A program made the translations under genes and the position numbers. Positions 51,969 to 62,378 of a stretch of DNA of 64,000 nt are shown here, piece by piece. Origin of the DNA: Seminavis robusta (Eukaryota > Bacillariophyta > Bacillariophyceae > Naviculales > Naviculaceae); contig CAICTM010000279.1 in assembly GCA_903772945.1 (NCBI GenBank), positions 17,600 through 81,599 on the forward strand, read 5' to 3'. The stretch's first letter is position 1. Each line of letters starts with the position of its first letter. The notes beneath the pieces are model-generated. The model did no database searches. It saw only the letters and a list, made by a program, of their open reading frames with translations, and was not told the DNA's origin.

Positions 51969-53966
51969 ATGATGTACCGCTGCTTGTTGTTGGTGAGCAA
52001 TCTGTTTCTATTTTGGAGCGGTAGCTTACTTGTTCACAACAGACAAAATCGGTGCTCTCTCAAACTCGCAGGATTTGCCCATGCAATGAATACCGATTGT
52101 ACTGTGTGCCACAATGGCGAACGAGCTCGACGGGGCCTTCGAGAACTCATAGGCCCAGCATTCGAAACCCTCGCCTGGAAGTCTTTTCAGGCTGTGTGCC
52201 AGGATAAGCTCTATACCATTGCAACGTATGCCGACACACACATCTATCATGTGATCACTCCCATGCCCACCACCGCAGATGATGCCAACAATGATGAGGA
52301 CGCTGCTGGTTTCTGCAACGAAAAGCTCGTGCTCCACGATGGTGGGGAAACGGGAAGAACCATCATTGTGGAAGAAGCTGGATATCAGTCTGGTAGAGAC
52401 CAGGATGAGGATGACATCTTCCACTTTCAGGGATCGTTCTCACTGAAACCCATCTTGCAAGCATTCCACAAGGCCAACACCCTCATGCAAGATGATCCCC
52501 AGGAGAGTATTAAGAATTCCTATGACATTCTCTACAACAACTGCGCTACTTTCATTCTGGGTTTCATGGATGCTTTGGGTTTGGAGCCTGATCAACCCAT
52601 TGCCCAATACATTGCTGGAAGGCTGGCACTGAATGGAGGTCACACCATCGAAATCTTACGAGACAGCCAGGAATTTCAAGCTCTCTTGCCCCCCAAAATG
52701 ACTACAGCCTTGAAGAATGATGACATGCGAAACAAGGAAGACGAGAGGGAGCTATTGCAGCTCCTTGTGGAATACTACATTCAGAATCGAGTCAAGGTGG
52801 AACCGGTTGTTTTGGAATCTGAGGAGGCAACAAGTGCTCCCGACACTTCTACTCAAGCATCTGCAGGTGGACACGTCACCTACCCCCGGAGTCTTCGTCG
52901 CTACTTACAGGCTTCCAGTCAGACTCAAGACAGTGCCACCTGCGCCCTTTGCTATGGAGGAGCCAGCCCAAATCCAAATGGCACTGCACTGTCAGCATGG
53001 GTCGATGGCGTTGGGTACACAACCTGCGAGGACGCTCAAGTACTTGCCAAGGACTTTCTTGACGGATCCACCAGCTGTACCATAAGCCAAATCTCGGGAG
53101 TAGCACACTGTGGTTGCCCCAACCTACCTCCCATCAACCCTGACATTGGGTGCAACTTTTGCGGAAACGACCAACCCAGCTACGACATTGATTTTCACAA
53201 GAGAATGCCACAGTTTCTTGATGCTGAAAGCGATAGCGAGCAGTTCCTCTGTTTCGACGCGATCATGATGGCACAGAACTATTCGTCCAGCAAATGTGAG
53301 GACTTTCTCTCCGCTGGAAGCAAGTACTGGTGTGGATGTCCCAATGCCACAAAACCACCTGCCACGTGCAACCTGTGTTTGGATGGAGCCCCAATCCCTG
53401 ATCCTTCCCTGGAAGTATTGCCTGGTGGTAAAACCTGTCAGGATGTAATTGACATGATGGAAGCCGGATTCTCGGACAAATGTGGAGCCTTTCAAGCCAC
53501 AGCGGGTGTTTACTGTGGATGTGAGGCCAATATAGAGCAGGCAGCTGGTGATGTTGGGACCTACGATCTCCAGTTTCGTGATACCCCCTGCCGCATCTGC
53601 CCGAATGGGGCCTTGCTGCCAGACACTAGCCAAGTCATCGAGATGTCATTTTGGAATAATGGCATGCAACGAAGAATGGATACTTCCTGTGGAGAGATCG
53701 AGTACTTTGCGAATGCCATGGACATGTGCAACGAACCCAGCACGTTTAGCCATGCTCCTTTCTGTGGCTGCTTTGTGGAAGCCAATGACACTGTCGGAGA
53801 TGCCAATGACACTGTCGGAGAAGCCAATGATCCTGCTTCTACTACTAATGCAACATCAGGCCCCCAGGAGGACGAATCAAAGAGCCCTGCAGTTGCCCTT
53901 TTGGGGGGGCAGTTGGTCATGGCAATGATGATGACACTTTCTGTGATCTGGATCAATTATTATTGA
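51969..53966 (+). CDS. Secreted Cys-rich protein with NC-motif hydrolase-like domain (copy B)
   Basis: 665 aa from ATG 51969 (MMYRCLLLVSNLFLF); ATG 51972 is equally possible. Same architecture as copy A: signal peptide, RELIGPAFETLAWKSFQ, LHDGGETGRT, YDILYNNCATFILGF, then Cys-rich units, a linker and a hydrophobic end (LVMAMMMTLSVIWINYY). The N-terminal domain is closest to copy C (shared TADDANNDEDAAGFCNEKL). The third and fourth Cys units are nearly identical to copy A at the DNA level: about three differences over some 320 bp (53310-53630 versus 43790-44110). It carries a small internal duplication, NDTVGDANDTVGEAND. A mature cysteine-hydrolase activity is only a hypothesis, based on the conserved Cys and His. 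Confidence 0.85.
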   Translation: MMYRCLLLVSNLFLFWSGSLLVHNRQNRCSLKLAGFAHAMNTDCTVCHNGERARRGLRELIGPAFETLAWKSFQAVCQDKLYTIATYADTHIYHVITPMPTTADDANNDEDAAGFCNEKLVLHDGGETGRTIIVEEAGYQSGRDQDEDDIFHFQGSFSLKPILQAFHKANTLMQDDPQESIKNSYDILYNNCATFILGFMDALGLEPDQPIAQYIAGRLALNGGHTIEILRDSQEFQALLPPKMTTALKNDDMRNKEDERELLQLLVEYYIQNRVKVEPVVLESEEATSAPDTSTQASAGGHVTYPRSLRRYLQASSQTQDSATCALCYGGASPNPNGTALSAWVDGVGYTTCEDAQVLAKDFLDGSTSCTISQISGVAHCGCPNLPPINPDIGCNFCGNDQPSYDIDFHKRMPQFLDAESDSEQFLCFDAIMMAQNYSSSKCEDFLSAGSKYWCGCPNATKPPATCNLCLDGAPIPDPSLEVLPGGKTCQDVIDMMEAGFSDKCGAFQATAGVYCGCEANIEQAAGDVGTYDLQFRDTPCRICPNGALLPDTSQVIEMSFWNNGMQRRMDTSCGEIEYFANAMDMCNEPSTFSHAPFCGCFVEANDTVGDANDTVGEANDPASTTNATSGPQEDESKSPAVALLGGQLVMAMMMTLSVIWINYY

Positions 53967-54510
53967 AGATGAAGTGGAGTTAGCTTTTTTTTGGTTGCGT
54001 GTTGCTGCATGGCAAGACTCCAAAAACCAGTGTACTGCATTGTGGAAGTCAAGGAGAAGATTAATTGACAAGGGCAAAAGAAGAAGATTGACAATGGCAA
54101 AGGTAACTAGCTACCACTCAAGATACCGTAATGTAGTTAAAAGTTATGAAAACTTGTCTCGATCCTCTAATAGCTAGAGAAAACCTCTTGAGCTTTACTT
54201 TCAGCACCCTTTGACTTTTCTTTCCTTGAGCGGAATGGAGAATGGGGCGATCGAGTGCATGCATGGCTCTGCAGGTCTTTTTACTCGTCCGTGCACCATT
54301 GGCACGGTACCGGGGTATACCCCATGCACATTCTGATGCCAGTGGAGACTGCACAGTTACAGGCCACCCAGAACAGCTGCACAGACAATCCACAAACCTA
54401 TAATCAGCTCATAACATGTGTGAGACCATCATCACAAAAAGACAAAGGTATTATAGCTGCAGCTCGATCCTCCTTCTTCTTCTTGACTTGACTTGAATAG
54501 TTAGTTGCTC
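53967..54510. other. 3' flank of copy B and upstream of the channel gene
   Basis: 53967-54065 resembles the 3' flank of copy A (GAAGATGAA...GTGGAAGTCAAGGAGAA). GGTACCGG lies at 54306-54313. No gene seen. Confidence 0.5.
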
Positions 54511-56466
54511 ATGATGTTTTACAATTGTCAGTCTCTCCTCTGGTGTCTGCTGGTACTACATTTAGTATCATGGAGTGAAGCTCAGGAATCTCCATCGATC
54601 AACGTGACCACGTTTTCTACCGATGAATCACTGCGAGCACGTCAAGATGTGTGCGATCGGTACCAACTTTACGACCGGGGCGAAGTGGAACTGCGATTGG
54701 CATTGAAAGGATTGACGTTGCGTCCGCTCTTTACCAAGGGCAGCTTTTTCAATTTGGATCAAGACACGAACCAACTCGACGAAGCCAATCCGGGCTTGGC
54801 GGCGGTGCTCATGGACGAATTGGCACGACGAGCCGGCTTTACGTGGCGAAACAGCTATGGGATCACGGAAGGACCTCCACCAGGAAGTGGCAAGACGTGG
54901 ACCAACCTGCTTCTGTGGGGGACGGACTACTTTGACGTGTACTGCGATTGGTACGCCAAGACACTCGCTCGACTCAAACTGGGAATCTCCTTTCCCGAGG
55001 GATTCTACGATTCGTCGTACATTCTCGTGGGAGTGGCAGAAGCACCGCCTGACAACTCCATCAATCTGTGGCAATGGCTAGAACCATTCGATACTCAAGT
55101 CTGGATCTGCATTGTCATTACTATCATTGGTTCAGGCGTGTTGCATCAGATCCTCGATCATATACCTCCTGCACGCCAACACAAACGACGACCCACTAAA
55201 CCCACTTTTAATGAATACAGGTGACAAAACAGACGACTAAGTACGAATAGCACCTCACATCACGATGACTTGGGCAGAAGTAGATCCTCTCTTTCCAACC
55301 ACAACAATATCAACACGGAAGAAATATACGAAGGAGCGCATACCATTGGAGATGGGATCTTTCTATCCTCTCTACTCTTTACACAACATTTCCAATTCAT
55401 GCCACGCACTGCACCCTCTCGCCTCTTTAGTGCATCCATGGGACTATGGGCGCTGCTCATTAATTCCAACTACACGGCAAATCTTGCTTCCTTTTTTGTC
55501 ATTGAAAACACACCGCAATTAGCCATTCAATCCATTGACGATGCCATTGCCGCTGGATTCCCGCTCTGTGTATGGAAAGATACCGCCTCACACGAATACG
55601 TCAAAGACACGTATCCACAAGCTAAATTCATAGAGGCAAACACCGAACTAGAACTCTATCAAGCCATTGTCAACGGAGACTGTCCCGTGGGAGTCTCTTC
55701 GGTACAGGCCTTTCAACTCTCACAAAATCAAAAACAGTTCAATCCAGACTGCGGCCTCTATTGGGTCGGACGGATCATTGAACCTGTCAATGCCGGATTC
55801 AGTGTCAAGGCGGATGCCGGTAATCTATGCACCAGTCTCATCCACAACGTCCTCAATTTGCATCTCGTCGAAATGAAAGTCGATGGATTCATTGATGCGG
55901 CATGGGAAAAGGAACGCGAAAAGACCAATGATCAGAATTGCGCGAGCGACCAAAACGCCTCAAGTGACGACACGAGCAATAGTGGCAGTCGCAGTATCAA
56001 GGAAATGGCAGGGACGTTTGTGTTGCATTCCGCCTTTGGGGCGGCGGCCGTTCTCCTCATGATCGTCATGCGATTACGCGACAAATACAAACAAATGTCC
56101 GACCAGTCGCGACAAGAACTCCACAATACGGTATTCTCGGTGCGACGACGACCGCATCATACGAAAGATGATGACTATGGCATGCCCGACAATGACATTA
56201 TGGGCCCGGACCATGACCATAGCAACCGATTGGATCATTCCGATCATCCTGCACGTGAACAACAACACGTGCGGTATGGCGGGGTGCTGACCACGGAAGA
56301 ACGATTCGAGGAGCTGAAGCATAGTATGCGAAAACGACAAGATGAACTCGAGCAAACCATCCAGGAACAATTGGGGACCATTCTGGATCTTTTGCAGAAA
56401 CAACAGCAGCGGCCGGAACAGTGCAAGAACGAGTGGAGAAGCAAAACATCGTCGTGGGATTTGTAG
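54511..56466 (+). CDS. Ionotropic glutamate receptor-like ligand-gated channel
   Basis: ATG 54511. A 57-nt intron at 55221-55277 (ATACAG|GTGACA...GGGCAG|AAGTAG) keeps frame; 632 aa. Signal peptide (LLWCLLVLHLVSWSEA). The S1 ligand lobe spans about 45-185 (LTLRPLFTKGSFF; LAAVLMDELARRAGFTW; DVYCDWYAKTLARLKLGISF). M1 is WQWLEPFDTQVWICIVITIIGSG. The pore loop and M3 carry GDGIFLSSLLFTQHF and NSNYTANLASFF (about 298-309), matching the SYTANLAAF gating motif of iGluRs. The S2 lobe runs DDAIAAGFPLCVWKDTA to NAGFSVKADAGN. M4 is FVLHSAFGAAAVLLMIVM. The cytosolic tail is His/Asp-rich with a coiled coil (ELKHSMRKRQDELEQTIQEQL). There is no N-terminal ATD domain. It likely forms a cation channel gated by an amino acid or related ligand. 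Confidence 0.9.
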
Positions 56467-56715
56467 CGCCGCGGAAACGACCATTGGAAATGGAGAGGGG
56501 ATTGAGAAAGCCTCATTTGGACACAACTTGACATAACTCTATTGTTCTCATTGAATTCCACGGTACATTGTTTTTTGAAGTCCTTCCATACAACACGCAA
56601 CTAACTAACTAACTAACTATCTGGTGGGTGGTTACTACGGTATGGCTTAGAGGGAACTATGGGAGGGGGTGGTGCACAAACGCGGGCCGAGCAATCAATC
56701 AAGTACAATTCATCT
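56467..56715. other. Short interval between convergent 3' ends
   Basis: CTAACTAACTAACTAAC near 56599-56617. Nothing else. Confidence 0.5.
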
Positions 56716-59700
56716 TCAATAATTGATCAAGATGATCACAGAAACAGCCATCATCATTGCCATGATCAACTGCCCCCCAAAAAGGGCAACTCCAAGGCTC
56801 TTTGATTCATCCTCCTGGGGCCCTGATGTCACATTAATAGAAGCAAGATCGTTTGCTTCTCCAACACTGTCACTGGCTTCTTCGGCCGACACTGTGAAAC
56901 TCTGGGTTCCTGATGTTGCATTGGTAGTAGAAGCAGGATCATCTGCTTGTCCAACAGCTTCATCTGATTTTACCGGCACTGTGAAATTGATGGCTTGGTA
57001 GTACTCTTCTGGCGCGTCTTCCACCAATACCTGCTCTCCAACCAGGACCAGGAACGACCCTCCAAGAATCCCATCACCGGAAACATCCAAAATGACAAAG
57101 GCATAGTCACCTGCAGCTAGATCAAAATCGACTTTGTAGTCATCAGGCGTGAGGAACACGGGAGAAGCAGCGACACGCTCACCCTCCGAGTCCAGAATGG
57201 ACCATGCAACATCAGACGAAAATTCATCAAAGACAATTTGTACCGTGACAGTCACAACGGTGCCATTGCCGTCAATATTGCTCGGAACGACAATTTCGCG
57301 GGCATCCAAATCTCCACAACACAAAAGATCAAAAAACTGCTGGACATACGGACACTCAGAGGCATTCTCCACACGCCCAATGATGCTCAATGCGTCCTTG
57401 CAGTAGTAGTCCAAATCAAAGGGGGAGCAAGACTCTGGCAGGACGTGGCACTCGGTCTGATGGGGAAGAGGGGCCGGCTGGCTGGGGCAACCACAGGAAA
57501 AGTACCCAATGTCTTGCCAGCGAGTGCATTCCTTTGAGTCGTCCGCAAGCACAAGCTGAGGTAAAAAGGATTGATAGTCTTGGCATGTCACTGGTGAATC
57601 ATCCGAGTCGTAACCTTGTACTTGCGGGTCCGAGCCTCCATCACAGAGGCTGCAACCATTTGTGTAGGGTGTCCCCTCGCAACAGAACTTGATTCTCTTG
57701 GAGAACTCGTCACACTCTTCTTGAGACTTGGCGTGGTTGGCAGATGCCACAATATCTCCACAAGTTTTGTAGTCGGGCTGAAACGTAAAATCCAACCTGA
57801 ATGGGTCAATCTGGTCGTACGAGCAAGGCAAGGGGCATTGAAAGGTATTTGACCGTTCCGGTGGCGCCTGGGGGCACCCGCAGGCAAGGAAACCGAGTTC
57901 CTGCAACTGTGTGCAACGGGGCTTTCCATGGTGCAAGTTGGGGAAGGTGGGAAGACTGGCTTGTACGCTCTCACAAGTTTCAGCAAATGTAGATGGCAGA
58001 TCGGGGAAGAGAGCCTCCGTTTCATTAACAACCGTTTCATTGCCCCAACAGAGATGGCAATCGGTAGTTTCATCCTCCACAAAGCAGCCACAGAAAGGAG
58101 CATGGCTAAACGTGTTGGGTTCGTCACACATGTCAAAGGCATTTGCAAGGAACTCGATCTCTCCACAGGAAGTATCCATTCTTCGTTGCACACCATTATT
58201 CCGATAGTTCAACACGATGACCGAGCCAGTGTCTGGCAGCAAGGCCCCGTTCTTGCAGATGCGACAGGGGGTATCACGAAACTTGAGATCATAGGTCCCA
58301 ACATCACCAACAGACTGCTCTAGATTGGCCTCACATCCGCAGTACACACCCGCTGTGGCTTGCATGGCTCCACAGCTGTCCGAGAATCCAGCTTCCATCA
58401 GGTCCATTACATCCTGACAGGTTGCACCACCTGGCAATACCTCCAATGAAGGATCAGGGACTGGGGCTCCATCCAAACACAGGGTGCACTTGGCAGGCGG
58501 TTTTGCGGCATTGGGGCATCCACACCAGTATTTGCCTCCAGCTGAGAGAAGATCCTCACAGTTCTTGCTGGATGGGTAGTTCTGTGCCGCAATGATCATG
58601 TCGAAACAGAGGAACTGCTCGCTGTTGCTTTCGAGATCGTGGAACTGTGGCATTTTCTTGTGAAAATCGATGTCGTAGCTCGATTGATCGTTTCCGCAAA
58701 AGTTGCACCCAATGTCAGGGTTGATGGGTGGTAGGTCGGGGCAACCACAGTGTGCTACTCCGGAGATTTGGCTGATGGTACAGCTGGTGGATCCATCGAG
58801 AAAGTCCATGGCAAGTACTTCAGCGTCCTCGCAGGTTGTGTACCCAACGCCATCGACCCATGCTGACAGTGCAGTGCCATTTGGATTATTACGGCTGGAT
58901 CCTCCATAGCAAAGGGAGCAGACAGAACTACCTTGAGCCTGACTGGAAGCCTGTAAGTAGCGACGAAGACTCCGGGGATAGATGATGTTTCCGCCCGCAG
59001 ATGTTTGAGTAGAAGTGTCGGGAGTACGTTTTGTCTCGCCAGATTCCAGAACACTCGGCTCCCCCTTGACTCGATTCTGAATGTAGTATTCCACGAGAAG
59101 CTGCAATAGCTCCCTCTCGTCTTCCTTGTTTCGCATGTCATCATTCTTCAAGGCTGTAGTCATTTTGGGGGGCAAGAGAGCTTGAAATTCCTGGCTGTCT
59201 TGCAACATTTCAATGGTGTGTCCTCCATTCTGTGCCAGCCTTTCTGCAATGTAGCGAGCAATGGGTTGACCAGGCTCCAAACCCAAAGCATCCATGAAAC
59301 TCAGAATGAAGGTAGCGCAGTTGTTGTTGAGAATGTCATAGGAATTCTCACTCCTCTCCTGGGGATAATCTTGCCTGATGGTTTTGGCCGTGTGGAATGC
59401 TTGCAAGATGGCTTTCAGTGAGAACGATCCCCGAAAGCGGAAGACGTCATCCTCATCCTGGTCTCTACCAGACTGATATCCAGCTTCTTCCACAATGATG
59501 GTTCTTCCCGTTTCCCCACCATCGTGGAGCACGAGCTTTTCATTGCAGAAACCAGCAGCGTCCTCATCATTGTTGGCATCATCTGCGGTGGTGGGCATGG
59601 GAGTGATCACATGATAGATGTGTGTGTTGGCGTATGTTGCCATGGTATAGAGCTTCTCCTGGCACACAGCCTGAAAAGACTTCCAGGCGAGGGTTTCGAA

Positions 59701-59877
59701 TGCAGGGCCTACGAGTTCTCGAGAGCGTCGTACATTTTCCGTATTACAATCCACGTTAGTTGCACCGGCAAGTCCTGTGAGTTTGAAAGAGCACCGATTT
59801 TGACTGTTGTGAACGAGTAAGCTACCACTCCAAAATAGAAACAGATTGCTCACCAACAACAAGCAGTGGTACATCAT
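56716..59877 (-). CDS. Secreted Cys-rich protein with NC-motif hydrolase-like domain and extra domains (copy C)
   Basis: 1053 aa from ATG 59877 (MMYHCLLLVSNLFLFW); single exon, inverted relative to copies A and B. The N-terminal NC-motif domain (LHDGGETGRT; YDILNNNCATFILSF) and first four or five Cys-rich units match copy B. Where A and B go straight to the linker, C continues with further Cys units (CHLCWGNE...LACGCP; CCEGTPYTNGCSLCDGG...YFSCGCP; a CSPFDLDYYCKDAL...LLCCGD unit). It then has a beta-rich domain (VTVTVQIVFDEFSSDVAWSIL, DDYKVDFDLAAGDYAFVILD, SGDGILGGSFLVLVGEQVL) like a pre-peptidase C-terminal/jelly-roll module. The same Ser/Thr/Asn linker and hydrophobic tail (LIMAMMMAVSVIILINY) follow. 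Either C keeps the ancestral form or it gained exons' worth of sequence. Confidence 0.85.
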   Translation of the reverse strand: MMYHCLLLVSNLFLFWSGSLLVHNSQNRCSFKLTGLAGATNVDCNTENVRRSRELVGPAFETLAWKSFQAVCQEKLYTMATYANTHIYHVITPMPTTADDANNDEDAAGFCNEKLVLHDGGETGRTIIVEEAGYQSGRDQDEDDVFRFRGSFSLKAILQAFHTAKTIRQDYPQERSENSYDILNNNCATFILSFMDALGLEPGQPIARYIAERLAQNGGHTIEMLQDSQEFQALLPPKMTTALKNDDMRNKEDERELLQLLVEYYIQNRVKGEPSVLESGETKRTPDTSTQTSAGGNIIYPRSLRRYLQASSQAQGSSVCSLCYGGSSRNNPNGTALSAWVDGVGYTTCEDAEVLAMDFLDGSTSCTISQISGVAHCGCPDLPPINPDIGCNFCGNDQSSYDIDFHKKMPQFHDLESNSEQFLCFDMIIAAQNYPSSKNCEDLLSAGGKYWCGCPNAAKPPAKCTLCLDGAPVPDPSLEVLPGGATCQDVMDLMEAGFSDSCGAMQATAGVYCGCEANLEQSVGDVGTYDLKFRDTPCRICKNGALLPDTGSVIVLNYRNNGVQRRMDTSCGEIEFLANAFDMCDEPNTFSHAPFCGCFVEDETTDCHLCWGNETVVNETEALFPDLPSTFAETCESVQASLPTFPNLHHGKPRCTQLQELGFLACGCPQAPPERSNTFQCPLPCSYDQIDPFRLDFTFQPDYKTCGDIVASANHAKSQEECDEFSKRIKFCCEGTPYTNGCSLCDGGSDPQVQGYDSDDSPVTCQDYQSFLPQLVLADDSKECTRWQDIGYFSCGCPSQPAPLPHQTECHVLPESCSPFDLDYYCKDALSIIGRVENASECPYVQQFFDLLCCGDLDAREIVVPSNIDGNGTVVTVTVQIVFDEFSSDVAWSILDSEGERVAASPVFLTPDDYKVDFDLAAGDYAFVILDVSGDGILGGSFLVLVGEQVLVEDAPEEYYQAINFTVPVKSDEAVGQADDPASTTNATSGTQSFTVSAEEASDSVGEANDLASINVTSGPQEDESKSLGVALFGGQLIMAMMMAVSVIILINY

Positions 59878-61697
59878 TGTGGCACACAAATTGCTAAAAG
59901 ATCAGTCTCCTCCTTCACGGGCTGTTTTGATTAGCTGTAATACTCAGTTTGTAACTAGTGACAGCTCTGCATGGTGGCTGTTATTAGCTTTGGTGTTAGC
60001 TCTGGTGTTCTCGGAATTCTGGGCAAATCCAAGCTTGTGCATATGGCGATGGTGACATCTACAGAGGCCGTACGTACGAGAGTGATTAGTTAAGTAGGAC
60101 ACTCGATGATATCAGCGTTGGCTTACTATTACCGTCTATGTCCTACTAATGACTTACGACGGTGGTGGGCATGTAGAAGGCCTATCACGGAGTACTGCAT
60201 TTCCTATACACAGCTTAATTTAAAGTACCGCACCAGCCCAAGTCCGGAAACATTAAATTTTACCTAGACTATTACCCTTAATACCGGTACGAGGAAGAAA
60301 CATGGGTTTGAGAGGCGCCACAGTTTGCGCAACTCCCGTATGAAGCACTGAAACAGAAGAACCAACGGCAACCCGCCAAACAGAAGAACTGGCAACTGGC
60401 CGTTACCTTGCACGAGGACGAACCATCCCCACCGAGGCACCACCACAAGACGACACCTTCACCAGGAAGAGTGAGGTGAACGGACTCATGATTCTTCAAT
60501 AGTCTAGGCATAAAAAGCAGCTGCAAGCCGCACCGGCAAGGTTTCATCATAATGCATGGCAACGGTGTTTTAAAAAGTAAGTAAGTTCGTTCCTTTCGGA
60601 GGCCAGACTCATGTCTTCAGCAGTCATTCTGCCCTGCTGGCTTTGAGTTTTAGCTGCAAGTTTCTTGCATTCTGAAGAACTTTTAAAAATGAAGTAAGCC
60701 GATCTGTCAATTTAATCAATGCTTTGTCCCATGTACTAGAAGTACCTTGTACGACCGCTGTACATGTACAAACGATGTTAACTATCAAGAGGGTAAAACC
60801 TGCAGAGCAGCTTTGTTTGGCAAAGGGGGATGAGCAAACTTGCCCATAGCCCTGCATTGTATTTGATAGTGTTTTTTGTAAAATTGTCTGTGAAAAAGCG
60901 AATATTTGTTTTTGGATGCAATTTTTCTATTGGATTAGATTGGATTGGATTGAATTGGATTGTATTGGATTGCATTGCATTGAATTCCAGATTACTATAA
61001 AAATAACAGTACTATTCTGAATCCAATTCAATCCAATTCAATCTAATCCAATGCAATCTAATCCAATTGAATCTTGTTTCCTGCAAAAATCTATTTTTGC
61101 TCCTTTTTCTTACATTCGCCACTTCTGTTGAGTACACTACCGCGCTATACCTGGTAGCAAGATTTGCCCATCCCCAAGGATAAAGACAACACCTCTGGAG
61201 CTCTCCACTATCCAAGAGAACTGTCAAGTCTGTTGCGGTAGCATGCAGCAATGATCATGCCGATCGCATCAACGAGAGTGGCTTCTACAATAATAGCTAG
61301 CTAGCTAGTAGCTAGCCAGGGCACAGCACCGCATTTGTACCGGTACAAAGCTGTTTCATTGTCGTTCGTTCGCTCGCTTTGCTTGTGCTTTGCTGTCCCG
61401 TCTGCCGGAAGCAAGGATGCTTAAGATGAGTATACGGCACATTTGTGGTACTAGGTAGCTATAATAGCAGATTACATATCGCTGGCTAGATAGCTAGCTA
61501 GCTAGAAAAGGCTGAAGTGTAGTAATAGTTTGTGTATGTTTTCAAAAAGGTTCTAAAGGTTTTATAAACAAGTTTGTTCTATGAACAGATGGTTTTGCGC
61601 AGGCAGGAGAGTGGAAGCGGAGGCTCTTTGCTTTGTATGTGTTGTATGTTCAGGACTTTGTACAAGTCAGTATGTGCATTGCATTGTATTGCTCGCT
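59878..61697. other. Gene-poor interval with inverted GGATT array
   Basis: 5' flank of copy C at 59878-59945 (shared with copy B). Contains the inverted repeat at 60929-61074, ACCGGTAC near 60283 and 61338, and CTAGCTAGCTAG near 61295 and 61491. Frames here lack motifs. Confidence 0.5.
60929..61074. repeat. Inverted array of ATTGGATT-type units
   Basis: Left arm 60929-60985 is made of (A/G)TTGGATT/GCATT units. Right arm 61020-61074 is its imperfect reverse complement (AATCCAATTCAATCC...). They are separated by a 34-bp A/T-rich loop. The units vary by single bases, consistent with tandem growth before or after inversion. It would form a long hairpin of about 55 bp. Confidence 0.8.
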
Positions 61698-62378
61698 CTA
61701 TGCCAAGAGTTGGCTGGAGAAGCGAGGCTTGAGAAAGTCGGCGGATTTGGAGGCAAGGTACTTGTTCCAAGCGGCCCACTTTTCTTGCTTCAAGTAGCTG
61801 AGTGGTGTGTTTCCACGCTTGTCTTGAATGTAAAGGAGATCAGGGCATTCAGTAAGGATGAGGTCGACCAATTCAAAGTTGGTAGTGTGTGCCCAGCAGG
61901 CATCGTGGAGGGGACTGCGGCCGTAGTCGTCACAGACTTGGAAGGGGACATTGGCGGTTTGTGTCAAAAAGGTGGTCACTTGAAGCATGCCCTTGCGGCA
62001 AGCCATGTGCAACAGGGATTCTCCGAATTTGTTGCTGCACTTGAGGGGACGTCCCTCGGCGTGGTACTGCTTGAGTGTGTCCATGTTTTGGGTGCGGATG
62101 GCAGCAATGGCTTCGTGATCGTAGGCGGCAATCTCTTCTTCGGTGGGAGGATGGAAAAAGTTTTCCAAAGCACTGAAGGATTGGACAGTCACACTGTGTT
62201 CGTCCTCTGCAAGAGTCTTCAAGACAACAGTCTGTGGGCTAACGGTTTCTTTGGTGGCGGCAGCTCGCATGCGATCGGGAAGAGAAGACATGAGAATACG
62301 CTGCACCTTGCGAGGACGCGGTTGTTCCTGTTGCTGTTCTCCGGCTTCGTGAGTTCGCTTCATGGTAATGGCGCACAT
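61698..62378 (-). CDS. Ankyrin-repeat protein
   Basis: 226 aa from ATG 62378 (MCAITMKRTHEAG); ATG 62363 is an alternative. A basic, Gln-rich N-terminus is followed by a helical segment (SALENFFHPPTEEEIAAYDHEAI). Then ankyrin units run from about 110: LKCSNKFGESLLHMACRKG, CDDYGRSPLHDACWAHTTNFELVDLIL, QDKRGNTPLSYLKQEKWAAWN. These have the canonical G-LLHMAC, G-SPLHDAC and GNTPL positions. Diatoms have many such small ankyrin proteins, and binding partners are not known. It differs from the ankyrin-like protein at 24080 in repeat sequence and is a separate family member. Confidence 0.85.
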   Translation of the reverse strand: MCAITMKRTHEAGEQQQEQPRPRKVQRILMSSLPDRMRAAATKETVSPQTVVLKTLAEDEHSVTVQSFSALENFFHPPTEEEIAAYDHEAIAAIRTQNMDTLKQYHAEGRPLKCSNKFGESLLHMACRKGMLQVTTFLTQTANVPFQVCDDYGRSPLHDACWAHTTNFELVDLILTECPDLLYIQDKRGNTPLSYLKQEKWAAWNKYLASKSADFLKPRFSSQLLA

